DNA of 64,000 bases from Epiperipatus broadwayi. Lineage: Eukaryota; Onychophora; Udeonychophora; Euonychophora; Peripatidae. The notes under the pieces are model-generated. The model saw only the letters and a program-made list of their open reading frames with translations, ran no database searches and was not told the origin of the DNA. The position numbers and the translations under genes were made by a program. The DNA is taken from positions 7,917,498 to 7,981,497 of the forward strand of contig JAQFVV010012395.1 in assembly GCA_028023455.1 (NCBI GenBank), written 5' to 3'. Below, piece by piece: positions 21,613 through 33,098 of this stretch (position 1 is the first letter of the stretch; each line of letters opens with the position of its first letter).

Positions 21613-23231
21613 TAAAATTTTTATGAAGACTAACTAAAGTAGTTACTATATAACATGTTGATTCAGTGATAGTGTTGCAGGAAGCTTGAAGTGATAAAGA
21701 CTCACCTTTCCACTGGCACACACTTTTTATAAAGATACTGTAACAGTTAAAACAAGTTAATTTTTTTTTAAAAACAAAAAAATCATGAATAAATATATAT
21801 CAATCATTAATATGTATACCTACTCTCTGTTTACTTGTGTACCTACATATTCATTTTGATTACATAAATATTAAGATACTATTTTATGCAGAGCCATATA
21901 ATTTTAACATATTTTTATCATTTTTTACATATGAATTTTAATTAAATCTGTAAATAAAATTATGTTAATTTTAAAATCTTTATTAGAATTTACTTGCTAC
22001 ATTTACAGATATAATTAAAATTGTTAAACAAAAAGTTATAAAAATATATGAATTTTATAATATATAACCATGATTATATAAAAAAATGTATTTATTGATA
22101 TAGCTATATGATTTAATGAAAATGAATATGATGGTATATAAAAATGGATATAGGGCTATATTAATGAACAGTTTTTATATATGCTTCTTTAATGTTGTTT
22201 AATGCATCTACCATTTGCAAATTCCCCTGGTTTAAACTTGCCTCTCAGTTTTTTATAGTGTATTTCTATTGCCTTCTTTTCTGGCTGTAAAAAATTTTTA
22301 ATTCTGAGGTGTGTTTTGGAAACAAGAACTTGATACTGTCATTAAAAAATAATGTCCTTGACTTTAAAGTAATCAACTCCCCGTTTATTTTATATCTGTT
22401 GTGCTCTGGCCTGAGTTTATTTTCGTTTGTAATCATTTAATATACAAATGTAAAGTTGCAAATTCAATTGAAATAAAGGGAAATAAGATACAATTGCTAA
22501 TAAAGACAAAAAAGAGTTGTATTTATTGTATAGAACTGAGCCATAAAAGGAATAATAAAGATAGTGAATATAAAAAAAATTAGTGTTTATAATAAAGAAA
22601 AAAAGGTATATTACCTAACATAGTTAATAAATAATTCTATAGCTTAATAAAAATATCTGTGTTGACAGATTTTTTTTTTTTTTTTTTAGATGGATGTTAG
22701 CTTCAGCAAAAAAAAAAAAAAGGCCATATTAATCATTATAAACGTCATCTTAATATTATGAAGACTATAAAATGTGTAAATGAAAGATTTATTCGTTATG
22801 TGTTTGTCTAATCATTTTTTTGTAGCCTCATTAAATAAATTGCTTTCCATAACCATTCTATTTAGACTTTATATTAAATGCTCTTTAATTTTTTTTTTTG
22901 TTATAGTAAAAGTAGGTAATACTGTGATCGTAAGCTATTATAGTGATTCAAAAATGAAGTATACTCTGTGTCTAAATTGTAAATGATAAATCGTAGTCCG
23001 TGTGCTGAACAATAACTATCTTTTAAAATATTATTAACCAAGGATGATGTAGTATACCAGACTCTTGCTTGGCAAGCAGCTATTAAAAAAAAAATATTAT
23101 TTAAGACTTGATATACAACCACTAAACAAAAACAAAACTGTTATTTAGATTCTTGGCAAACAACTACTAAAAAAAGTAAATTGCCATTTAATATTCAAAA
23201 TTTCAGACACTATAGAACCAAAATAAACTCT
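21613..23231. other. AT-rich intergenic DNA
   Basis: No gene is supported. Long T and A homopolymers lie near 22670-22690 and 22710-22722. Confidence 0.5.
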
Positions 23232-23960
23232 TCAGGCAGTAGTGTTCCCAGTGCAAGCTATGATAATTAATGGATGCTAGAAGATTTGTGCATAAAATCG
23301 CTATCTAGTGATTACTCATCCAATATGCCTAGAATTGCTAGGTTAGTTTCTAGCTTATAGCCTTTGATCTGAGAACACGTCTTAAATTTTTGGATCTAAT
23401 ATAACCTTCCAGCAACCACAAAATTAAAACAACAATTTTTTAAATCCAAGCTAATTCACTTATCTAATCATGGAAATTCAAACCCAGTCCTGTCTATACA
23501 TTATAGTGTCTGATTTTTTTAAAATAAACATGCTCATTATCATCTTATGACCAAGATTGGTATAAAACCACTAAAACATTACATGATCATCATTTTCTAT
23601 GCTTATGCAAGCTGTTAAAAAATAAAAAACTTTCAATACAGTAGTGCGACCCATTGGAAGCAATAGTAATCAATAGATATTAAAAAGTTTGTGTAAAATC
23701 CCTATCTAGTACTCATTCATTAAATATCCCCAGACTAGTTTCTTGCTTGTGGCTTTCATCAGTGAGGAACTTTGGATCTGAGAACACCACCAAGATAGGA
23801 ATTTTATGCACAAACCTAGCAGCCATTGATTACTGTGGCTTGTGCTGGGTGGCACTACTGTATTGAGAGTTTACTACTGTTATTGTATAGAGAATTTAGT
23901 ATGCAAGGAAATGGTGATCATGTGATCTGATGTTCTAGTGGTTTAATATTAAATAACTTT
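23232..23960. repeat. ~460-bp repeat family, diverged mosaic (23 kb cluster)
   Basis: Minus-oriented units run from about 23232 to 23790, with landmarks CAAGCTATGATAATTAATGG, GTGCATAAAATC and CAGACTAGTTTCTTGCTTGT. The orientation then switches and a plus-oriented end follows at 23792-23945 (GCAGCCATTGATTACTG, then GGGTGGCACTACTGTAT). The units are more diverged than those at 16 kb. No open frame is conserved among copies. Confidence 0.75.
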
Positions 23961-24489
23961 TAATAGTTGCTTGGTGAGTGTTTACTTTTTTGCACTGATA
24001 GTGTGGTCAGCTATTAATATTTTAAAATGTTGATGACTGTTTAATCCATTGATATATGTGTTTTGTTATTACTAGTGATTACATACATTTTCTGGAAGAT
24101 TTCAATGAATTTGTAAAAGATCTTTTGTTTCAAAATCGTAAATCACATTTACTGATGGTCTCTGGGGTGTTTGTTAACCTTTACTAACTGTAGATAGAAA
24201 AGGTAAATTTAAAACAATAAAAAGACTTTCAGTTAATATGGGAAAAGTAAATTTAAAATAAAAGGTAAACAAAATGTTTCACCTAACGATTTATTAAAGT
24301 GAATTTGAAAACATTTTTAATTTGTAATTTTTATCATAAATAGATTGAATTGAGCTATTTTAAAGCAAAGTAGGAGGAGTTTTTTGAAATATTTATGAAT
24401 AGTTCAAATTTTTTAAAATACACAGACATTGAAGTTACATATATGGTGAATGAATTTAAAACATTCTTTGATTTTGCAAATTAGACCAA
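23961..24489. other. AT-rich spacer between repeat clusters
   Basis: No gene and no clear copy of the ~460-bp unit. A short duplicated phrase (GGTAAATTTAAAAC and GTAAATTTAAAATAAAAGG) occurs near 24200-24265. Confidence 0.4.
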
Positions 24490-25985
24490 ACATTAACAAC
24501 TCTCGATATAGTAATAATAATACCCCAATGCAAGCTGTAGTAATCAATGCATGCTAGGTTTTTGCATCAAAATCTCTATTTAGTGCTTACTCATTCAATA
24601 TTCCTGGATTAAACCACCAAACATCACATGATCACCATTTCTTATGCTTACTCATAACTTATTAAAACAGACATCCATTGATTATTCTGGCTTGCATTGA
24701 GTGGCACTACTGTATGAAGAGTTTTGCCTGTTTTATTCTTGGATTATTTTCTAATTTATAGCTTTCATCATTGAGAAATCTTGGATTGTAGAGCACCACC
24801 TAGATATTTGGATCTTATGCAATTTTCCAGCAGCCATCTTTTACCCTTTTAGTTAACTATGAAGCTATGAGACTAAATTAAAAACACAATTATGTTTTTG
24901 GTACTTTTGGTTTTTTAATAACTATTGTCACCAACATCATTGGTCAGGATTGGTATCAAACCACTGAAACATCACGTTCACCATGTTTTATATCTATACA
25001 ATTATTAAAACAGCAACTCTCCAGCCAATAGTGCCACTCAGGGCAAGCCATAGTAATCAATGGATGCTAGAAGATTTATGCATCAAAATCCCTATCTGTG
25101 TCTATTCGTCTATTATCCCCTAGACTAGTTTCTAACTTATAGCTTTCATCAGGGAGGAACATTGGATCTGAGAGCACTGCGTCTAAATCTTTAGACCTAA
25201 TGCATCACTTTTTTAAATAACCATGAAACCGTGAGCCCAAATTGAAAACATGATAATGTTTTGAATGCAAACTAATTTGCTTGTAGCTATACAGGTCTGA
25301 ACTCAATTTACTATCTATAATTTTTTTTTTTAATAAGCATAGTCACCAACATTCTTTTGCCAGGATTTGTATTAAACCATTGTAATATCACATTCAAGGC
25401 TCCTCATTGATGAAAGGCATAAGCTTTGATGCATTAACCTTCTAGCATTCATCAATTATCATGGCTTGTATTAAATAGCATTATTCTTTGAGTGAATTGT
25501 TACTGATTAACATATTGTGCAAATGTAATAGTGGTTTTAATATCAATTGTGGCAAAAGAATGTTGATGACTATGGTTATTAAAAAAACTAGATACCAAAA
25601 TATATACATACTGAATTGGGTTCAGATCTGTATGACTACAAATAAATTGGCTTGGATTGAAAACATTATTGTGTTTTCAGTTTGGGCTCATAGGTTTTTA
25701 ATTAATTGAAAAGATAAAAGATAGTTGCTGGAGTCATTGTATTAGATCCAAAGATTTAAGAGCAGTGCTCTCAGATTCAAGACTCCTCATTGATAAAAAC
25801 CATAAACTAAAAACTAGTCTGGGGATATTGGAGAGTAGGCACTAGATAGAGATTTTGATGCATAATCTTTCTAGCATCCAATGATTACTATGCCTTGCAT
25901 ACTATTGTATGGAGAGTTGCTACTGTTTTAATAAATTATGTAAACATAAGAAATAGGATCATGTAATATTTTAATTATTTAAATT
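24490..25985. repeat. ~460-bp repeat family, rearranged mosaic (24-26 kb cluster)
   Basis: At least four partial or full units in both orientations are stitched together. Minus-oriented pieces include CAAGCTGTAGTAATCAATGC (24530) and GGCAAGCCATAGTAATCAATGG (25042). Plus-oriented pieces include ATCCATTGATTATTCTGGCTT (24672), GGCTCCTCATTGATGAAAGG (25398) and AACTAGTCTGGGGATATTGG (25810). Recombination or repeated self-insertion among units is the simplest reading. No protein-coding potential is conserved. Confidence 0.7.
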
Positions 25986-26824
25986 AGACCAGACAAACTA
26001 ACAGTAATCTTTCAAAATATTTATTTATTAGATGAATGGATTTTTTTTTTTTTACACAGGTTAATTATTAACAAAATATAAGGGAATCTATAGAGATCCC
26101 AATCAGGGGATGGATTTTTAATGCTTTATTAAGTTGTTTCAATGATGGCCCTGCAGTTTTAGAATGAACAGCCATTAACTATGTGATTCATAGTTTGTTT
26201 GTTTTCCCCTGTAAATGAATAGCTAAGGCACTTAAATACAGACTATGTTAAATTACATATGAAGTGAATTTGATAATAATTTAAATGCAGCAAGTTTGAA
26301 TATATAAATTGCAATTGTACATTGATCATATTTTACAATGTTTTCTAACAATGAGCTGTGAAAGTATACTTTCATAATGATTAGTGAACAATGGAAATAT
26401 TTTTTTTCACTTACGATCATGAACAAACAACGCTATAATATATTGATTATTTATAAAAGTTTATATTCATTGATCATCAACTTTGATATCATTTCATTCA
26501 CTATCATTTTATTGATCAATTTTAAGACAACAATAATATAACTTTTTTTGTGCTGTTGAAAGACTAAAAAAAAGTTAATAATTTTTATTAATCATTCATT
26601 AGACCTCAGATTATTCAATAATGAATAATATTTCTGTAGTGTAATTTTCACTGCCCCATTCTCACGCAAGATAGGGATTAGTTTCTATCCACTTTTAACA
26701 CTTTGTGGAAGGATGTAGCCATAAATATTTGATCAAAAACATGAGAAAAAGATCTGTGATGCCCAAGATGCACATTTCATACTGAACCAGCACTCATCAC
26801 TTGGCCCAGTCAACCGCAATCTCT
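25986..26824. other. AT-rich intergenic DNA
   Basis: No gene is supported. A segment near 26560-26650 (TTAATAATTTTTATTAATCATTCATTAGAC) recurs in modified form near 27065-27130 around the SINE, so the SINE sits between two related stretches of an older repeat. Confidence 0.45.
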
Positions 26825-26837
26825 TACACATATCTTT

Positions 26838-26946
26838 TTTTTTTTTTTAAGTGTCATAGCATTGGCCGGGATGTGAACCCGCAACCCGGGCAACTGCCTG
26901 CAATTGCAAGGCAGTCGCACTGACCTCTCGACCACCAATGCAAGAC
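26838..26946 (-). mobile_element. tRNA-derived SINE, copy 1
   Basis: On the minus strand the body starts near GCATTGGTGGTCGAGAGGTC (A-box region). It contains CGGGTTGCGGGTTCACATCC (B-box region) and ends CCAATGCTATGACACTT plus a poly(A) run. GCATTGG and CCAATGC can pair as a 7-bp acceptor stem, as in tRNA-Gly. The middle (CTGCCTTGCAATTGCAGGCAG) can form a stem-loop. The insert is flanked by 13-bp duplications TACACATATCTTT (26825-26837 and 26947-26959), showing LINE-style retroposition. The poly(A) tail suggests a partner LINE that accepts A tails, unlike the CATCA-tailed family here. Confidence 0.9.
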
Positions 26947-26959
26947 TACACATATCTTT

Positions 26960-29900
26960 ATCATTGTTTGGTACATATATATAGATATTAAATTACTACA
27001 ATTATTTGATAATTATCAAATATACCGCCCTTATAATTTTGATTCAGATCACTTAATGAAATCATATTAATAATTTTTATTAGTAATTCATTAAACTACA
27101 GACTACACCACTCTCATGCAAGGTAGGAATCTGGTGTACACTACAGAAATATTAATCATTACTAAGAAAAAGTTGTATTGCTGTAAATGAAATATGTGTT
27201 TAATATGTAAGGATAGATAGATATAAACAATTTTTTTACCAAATATTTTAAAATATGCAAGTATACATTTGTTTCAGTAGAACATATTTCAGTTAGTCCA
27301 AAACAATGACATTATATTTTATTGTTGTATGCTTTTATATCTATGATGGCAGAATATTTTGGACCATAGTGGATCATCATCATCAGTCTTTATTGCATGA
27401 ATAAAATGAATCAGAACATGGTAATCAAATTACAAGTGAATAATCCTGTAACAGACACTTTTTTTTTGCATAAATTATCAGTGTTTCTGATATTTTGTAT
27501 AATTATTTTAAAGATATCTATAGTATATACAAAATAAAAAATATGAAATCATGAAAATTGTACTCTATACTTATCTAAAATTTAAAAAAGTTATTATTTA
27601 TATTTTATATTATAAATAATACACTTTTCTCTCTCTTGATCTCCCAATTTATATGTTAAATTTGAAAACATTCGTTTTTCAATTGTTATTTATATGTTAA
27701 TTATAATTTCCAATCATTAAACTAATTACCATTAATTGTAAAAAAAAAAAAAAAAACAGTTAAAAAAACTTGCTAGGCATTTCTTTTTCTATATTAATTA
27801 AAACTCTTTCATTAACTTAAATGTAAGTAGGAATTAAAACCTTGAATGTTTTAAAATTTGATATGTAAGTTGGGAGGATAAAAAAGAAAAATATTTTAAA
27901 AATAAAACTAGATATTGAAATCTTTTTAATATTTTAGGTAGTTATAGATTGGAACTTTCTTGGGTTTTCTATTTTCATATTGGGTAATTGTAGATATTTT
28001 GACAATAGCTATATAAAATGATTGAAACATGTTAATTTATGTAAAATATTCGCTATAAATTTAGTAAAATACATATTTTCAAAAATATTTATGAATTGCA
28101 TTTGGAAAATAAATTGAATTGTGAAATTTTTAAATTTTGTATATTTTTAATTTTTTTTTTTATAAATATTTAATATACAATTTTATAAATACATGGGAAA
28201 TATTGATGGTTAATAAATGAAAACTGAATTGGTTAGAATTTTGAGAATTGGAGGATTTACTGGATAGTAAAATTATATAATCCATTTACAAAACTGTCTA
28301 AATATTTTTTTTTACAATTTGCATAAAAGATAATTTAAAAATAATGGAAAAATAGACCAAAAGTAACAAAAAATATATTTTGGAAATGATTATCAATAAG
28401 GAAATAAAAAATATATAAATGGAATTTCTATGCTACAATAACTATGACAACCATGGCTGCAACATCATACTCCCAGTAAGTCTCTCAAGTTGAGCATTTC
28501 TGATACTCATAATTCATTACTACATCATGAAATGGATGATGTAGTGGATAGTATCATTACTTGCCATATGCAAGGTTTAGAACTCAAGTCTGGGCAAAAC
28601 TAGATTTTTACAATTAATTTAGGAGATTTTTATTATTAAGTTAGAATTTTTTAGATACTAACAATACAACATAATTTGATACTTTATAGTTACTACAATA
28701 TAGATAGGTTTAGCTTTATCTACTACTCTAATGCCATCTATTTCAAGCTTAAGTAAATCATTAGATGATGATAGTACAATTTAATCCCATTTCAAACTCA
28801 TTTCTGACTATTGTCTTTACCAATAAGGATTTTGGGGATTGAAAGATGAAATTAATCCCTTTATGCATTAGAGAGTCAGTTTTAACTCCATTTTTGTCTT
28901 AAGGGTTCCTCAATGATAAACACAAAAACTATAAATTGGTCTGTGAATGAGGATTGAATTTCGTTGCCTTCTGGTAAACCATCGATTATTGAAATTTGAA
29001 ATAGATGATGCTAGAATAGTAAAGGGAAGAATGGCCACCAAATATTGGTCAATAAATGAAATGTTTAGGTATTCTTAAATGGAGAGTAAAGTTTCCATGA
29101 TAGTTTGAGTCCTGACATGATGATCAAAAATTTTTATAGTAGTGGGTAATTGCCTTACTCATAATGTTCTGAAAGCTATCAGTAAATGACATTACGAAGA
29201 TTTTTTACCAAGGAAGTCATTATGTTGTGATTCAAAGAATGCAGATTTCTTCTCATAGCATTTCTATAATTTTTTAAATCAAAAGATCAACATTTATTTG
29301 AGGTTCATATTAATCTACTTCTGTGATTGGATGTGATGAAATTTAAATGTAAAGTAATTTAAGGAGTCCATTATGAAACAGAAATTTTATCAACACTTTT
29401 CCAAGTATTGAGTGACTTTAGCCACCAAAAGGCAGTTTGGAAATGTTTTTTACTTTACTTTGTCCTCCATTTAAAAATAGCTAAGAACTTGTTAACTAAT
29501 CAGTAATGTTTCATTAATTTTGTGAAAAAAAATCCTAAACTTTTGCAGCAATTCTTGAGCTATCTGAATTAACCACTGTACTAATAAACTGTTTGTAATG
29601 TATCTACACATAATTCATTATTACTGTGAAGAAAACTAATCAGATTTCAAAAATTTTCAATTCATTCCTTATACTGAATTCTGTAATATATATGTATGGT
29701 AACCTATTAATGCAACACCATACAGATATAACATAGAGTGGTTCACTGTTTGTCCAATTATGATACCTTGGTAGATCATCAAAATACATGTGACTATTTC
29801 ATTAGAGAAATATATATATATAACTAATCAAAGATTTTTTTAGTGTTTTCCTCATTTTGAAATTTTATAATGTAAACTAACAGGGGGTAAAAAAAATTTG

Positions 29901-31780
29901 AGATCACTTCTCTATGTATGTATTTCAAATAGAGCCTATATATCTTGATAAAAATATTTTCATGTCTAAAAAAAATATACTTCAAAAGTTTTGGACTTTC
30001 TCATATGTAAAATAAATGATACTTCATATGAAGGGATATCATAAGTGACTTATATTTGGTTCAGTTATATCTCCAATATTTATTCAGTTCAGTAGTGATT
30101 GGATTCCAAAAACAGAGGGTATTGTAATGAAATGCAAAAAGATAAAGATTATGATGATCAAGATATGATGTCTTTTAAAATGGTGCTGAAAATATAAAAA
30201 TTGTTGATATTTATCATTGATTACTCATGAACAGAGATTCAACAGTCATAAGATTTATGACAGATCATTATCAGATGAGTAATAATGAAAAGTAGCTCAG
30301 AAATATTTTTAGATGGAAGATTATATCTATTAAAAAACAAAAATTATAATGATTGAAGTTACAATCCTGCAAATGTGAAACTTGAAAACTGAAGGATGCA
30401 GACTGAAGTTCAATCCTAGTGAATGAAAGTAAAGACAAGTGAGTATTATTCACTTTAGACCTAAAGCTCATGAGATATATTGGAATTGTTTACTTCCAGT
30501 TATATTAAGAGTTGATTTAATTCTTTTAAAAATATATAAATTTAACTTGAAAATATTGCTGGTGAAAGATTAGATTGATCTACAATGAAGTGTAAATACA
30601 ATCTTCATTATTTCATTTGTTAATGTGGCATTGAAAATCCTGAAAAAGCAATCTGATGGTGATTTATTTTTGGAGAAATATCAAAAATATCCTTTGCTTA
30701 CATTTTAATTTTAAATTCATGGTCACAATCTTAATTGAATCTGAAATTTTTGACAAATATCATCTGAAGATATTTCTGAAGTTTTTAAAAATTATTCAGA
30801 TTAAAATAATCATTAAGCTGGCACACCACAACCATGTTATTCTATTAAAGATTAAAATAATTTTGTGAATTTAATTAGACTTATTAGACTGAGTGAAAGA
30901 CAATTATCCAGAAATGATCATTAGAATCTATCAGTCTTGAACATTGATAAATAGTGGGTTCCATTGCGCAAAAGCATTTTATGTTATAATGGAGCTTGGA
31001 ATTTTTTTGAGGTAGGTGAAGACTTATGACAGCAAATTGACATGTTTTTTCAGGATATTGAGCCATGTTGTCTATAAGCAAATTCATCTAATATTGATTG
31101 ATAAATGGATAACTGTTTTTAATTAGAGAGAAAAAGAAATAGTCTAAGTGTCTGTGCACAGATTATAAAACAAAACATGATACTATGCAATTCTCATAAT
31201 ATAGGTACAATATTTAGCACATGATTAAAAGATGTTATAAATCTGGAAATGTTTTTTAGGAATTAATATGAGGAATATCACAATAAGAGTTATCGTCTTT
31301 TTTCTTAGATTCAGATAATTTAGCCTTTATTGTATAACCTTTTTGTTTAATATCTGTTTGCTTTATATGTTAAAATAATAAAATTATTATAAGCAAGTTT
31401 TTATCTATAGATATCTTTCTTGTATTCTGGCAGATTATGGCTGAAAGTAATAACAAATGAATTATGGGAGAAAAATACTCAATATCTGTCTGATTAGAAA
31501 TTAGACTGTTAAATGAACTATGCATTACAAAGTGAAGAAGTATTGCAAAGGTAGTTCTAAGTTGGGTACTATTTAGACACTGACTTAAGAATATCTTAAA
31601 ACGTTATTAATAAGAACTGTATATGAGGAATCTGACAATATAAAAAGCCAGGATAGAGAATATTTATTACCACTGTATGTTCTATATAAGGAGTTAATAC
31701 ATGGATAATATAATAATAATATGAATTTTTTATTTTTAGTACTTTTATTACAATAAGTGTTCTAATTGTTTTTTGTTTTT
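26960..31780. other. AT-rich intergenic DNA upstream of the mTERF gene, presumably including its first intron
   Basis: No protein-coding gene is supported. A tRNA-like fragment is listed at 28535-28596. The 3' part must contain the intron that ends at 31786, but the first exon and donor site of the mTERF transcript cannot be located from sequence alone. Confidence 0.45.
28535..28596 (+). repeat. tRNA-derived fragment
   Basis: GATGTAGTGGATAGTATCA matches an A-box region (consensus like GGTGTAGTGGATAGCATC). It is followed after 20 bases by GGTTTAGAACTCAAGTCTGGG, a degraded B-box and T-arm region. It is probably a decayed SINE head or tRNA pseudogene. No tail or duplication was identified. Confidence 0.45.
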
Positions 31781-31786
31781 TTACAG
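31768..31786 (+). promoter_or_regulatory. 3' splice site of a 5' UTR intron
   Basis: A T-rich tract (TTGTTTTTTGTTTTTTTACAG) ends in ACAG at 31783-31786. The exon begins at 31787. From there an in-frame TAA occurs three codons before the ATG at 31802, so the upstream exon cannot contribute coding sequence in this frame and the intron lies in the 5' UTR. Confidence 0.7.
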
Positions 31787-31801
31787 GTTCATTAAAAGAA
31801 A

Positions 31802-33073
31802 ATGATTATTCTTCATCGTTCTCATTGCATCAGCAAAGTTTTCTGTTCGCAATATTCTATTAGTTATTCTCTGAAAGAAGGATTTCACATTGCAACATTA
31901 AATCTAAAAGAGAATGGTTCATTTTTTTCAAAGTTTAAAAAATTTATTATTTCTAAAATTGTTCCAGGTAATAAATATGATGGAGAGCAAAACGAACCTA
32001 TAGAAAAGAGGATAGCTGTAAGTAAAGTGTCCAATGAAATAATTAATCCAAATTCTGAAGCTATACACCACAATATTGATGTTAACAATGTAATCACTGG
32101 AAACAAATTGTCAGAAGCAAATCACCTCTCTTTCAGAGTGTCTAAACTCTTATCATGTGATGAATCTCAAGTACTTGCTATGCTGGATAAATTTAATAAA
32201 TTTCATCCTAATACTCTTATTAACCATATCACGTTTTTGTTGAATAATAAAATTTCCGGTTCTGTTATTGTCAATAACCCATGGCTTTTATCTTTTCCAG
32301 TCAATTCATTAAGATCTCGTTTAAAAAAAACTAAATTCAAGACAATTACTAACGAAAATGTTTTTTTATTATGTTTTACAGGATCACATCTCCAAAGCAT
32401 TTTAAAAAGGAATGAGGAATATTATATTATGAATAGAGTAAACTTATTATCCAAGGTATTTTTCAAATCTCCTGATCAAATTATTAAATGCATGAAAAAT
32501 AACTTATATATTTGGAGAATTTCAGAGTTAGAATTGGAAAAAAAGATGACATTATTAATGAATTCTGGATTCACAATAGATGATTTATTGCGAGATATAG
32601 CTATATTTCACAGATGTAGTCAGCATTTAGAGCATCGTCTGAAGAGAATACAAAAGGCAAATATTCAACAGCCTCTGATATCATGGCTAAGAGCTACTGA
32701 TTTACAGTTTGAGACTATAATAGCCTCTCATGAGGCAGAATATAAATTACTTCATAATAAAACCAGATACACATTTTTGGGTGAATGTTTGGATTGCAGT
32801 GAATCTGAAGTGAAAGAAGTAATTATGAAATATCCTCGATTAAAAAATTGTCGCCTTACTTATCTCATAAATAAAATAAATTTTTTACTTGATCGTGGAT
32901 TCTCTAGAAGACATATCTTTGAAAACATAAACATTTTAAAATATAGTCAAAAAACTGTTGAAGACCGTTATAATACATTTCTTCAAGCTAATATAGATAT
33001 TGTATCTTTACGTCAATTTCGTAAACCAACTACATATTTTACCAAGATTAAAAAGTCTTTAAAGTCATATTAA
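31802..33073 (+). CDS. mTERF-family mitochondrial transcription termination factor (mTTF/MTERF1-like)
   Basis: The 423-residue protein is the only convincing host gene. Residues 1-50 are basic and hydroxylated with almost no acidic residues before 26, as in a mitochondrial targeting peptide. From about 109 to 400 it is built of mTERF helical repeats, which wrap around double-stranded DNA in the mitochondrial matrix. The clearest are SKLLSCDESQVLAMLDKF with ITFLLNNKISGSVIVNNPWL (114-162) and CSESEVKEVIMKYPRLKNC through KINFLLDRGFSRRHIFENIN (332-377), each with the Pro-containing YPR/NPW turn. Length fits animal MTERF1/mTTF proteins of about 400 residues. The ATG is the first after an in-frame stop in the same exon. 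The CDS is uninterrupted and ends in TAA at 33071-33073. The paralogue assignment is an inference; family membership is firm. Confidence 0.88.
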   Translation: MIILHRSHCISKVFCSQYSISYSLKEGFHIATLNLKENGSFFSKFKKFIISKIVPGNKYDGEQNEPIEKRIAVSKVSNEIINPNSEAIHHNIDVNNVITGNKLSEANHLSFRVSKLLSCDESQVLAMLDKFNKFHPNTLINHITFLLNNKISGSVIVNNPWLLSFPVNSLRSRLKKTKFKTITNENVFLLCFTGSHLQSILKRNEEYYIMNRVNLLSKVFFKSPDQIIKCMKNNLYIWRISELELEKKMTLLMNSGFTIDDLLRDIAIFHRCSQHLEHRLKRIQKANIQQPLISWLRATDLQFETIIASHEAEYKLLHNKTRYTFLGECLDCSESEVKEVIMKYPRLKNCRLTYLINKINFLLDRGFSRRHIFENINILKYSQKTVEDRYNTFLQANIDIVSLRQFRKPTTYFTKIKKSLKSY

Positions 33074-33092
33074 TAATATCATGGTAATTATT

Positions 33093-33098
33093 AATAAA
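33093..33098 (+). terminator. poly(A) signal of the mTERF gene
   Basis: AATAAA lies 20 bases after the stop codon and is followed by a T/G-rich stretch (GTTTTTATTTATTTATTTTA, then TTGTTTTGGTGTTG) that suits a downstream element. The 3' UTR would be very short. Confidence 0.6.
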
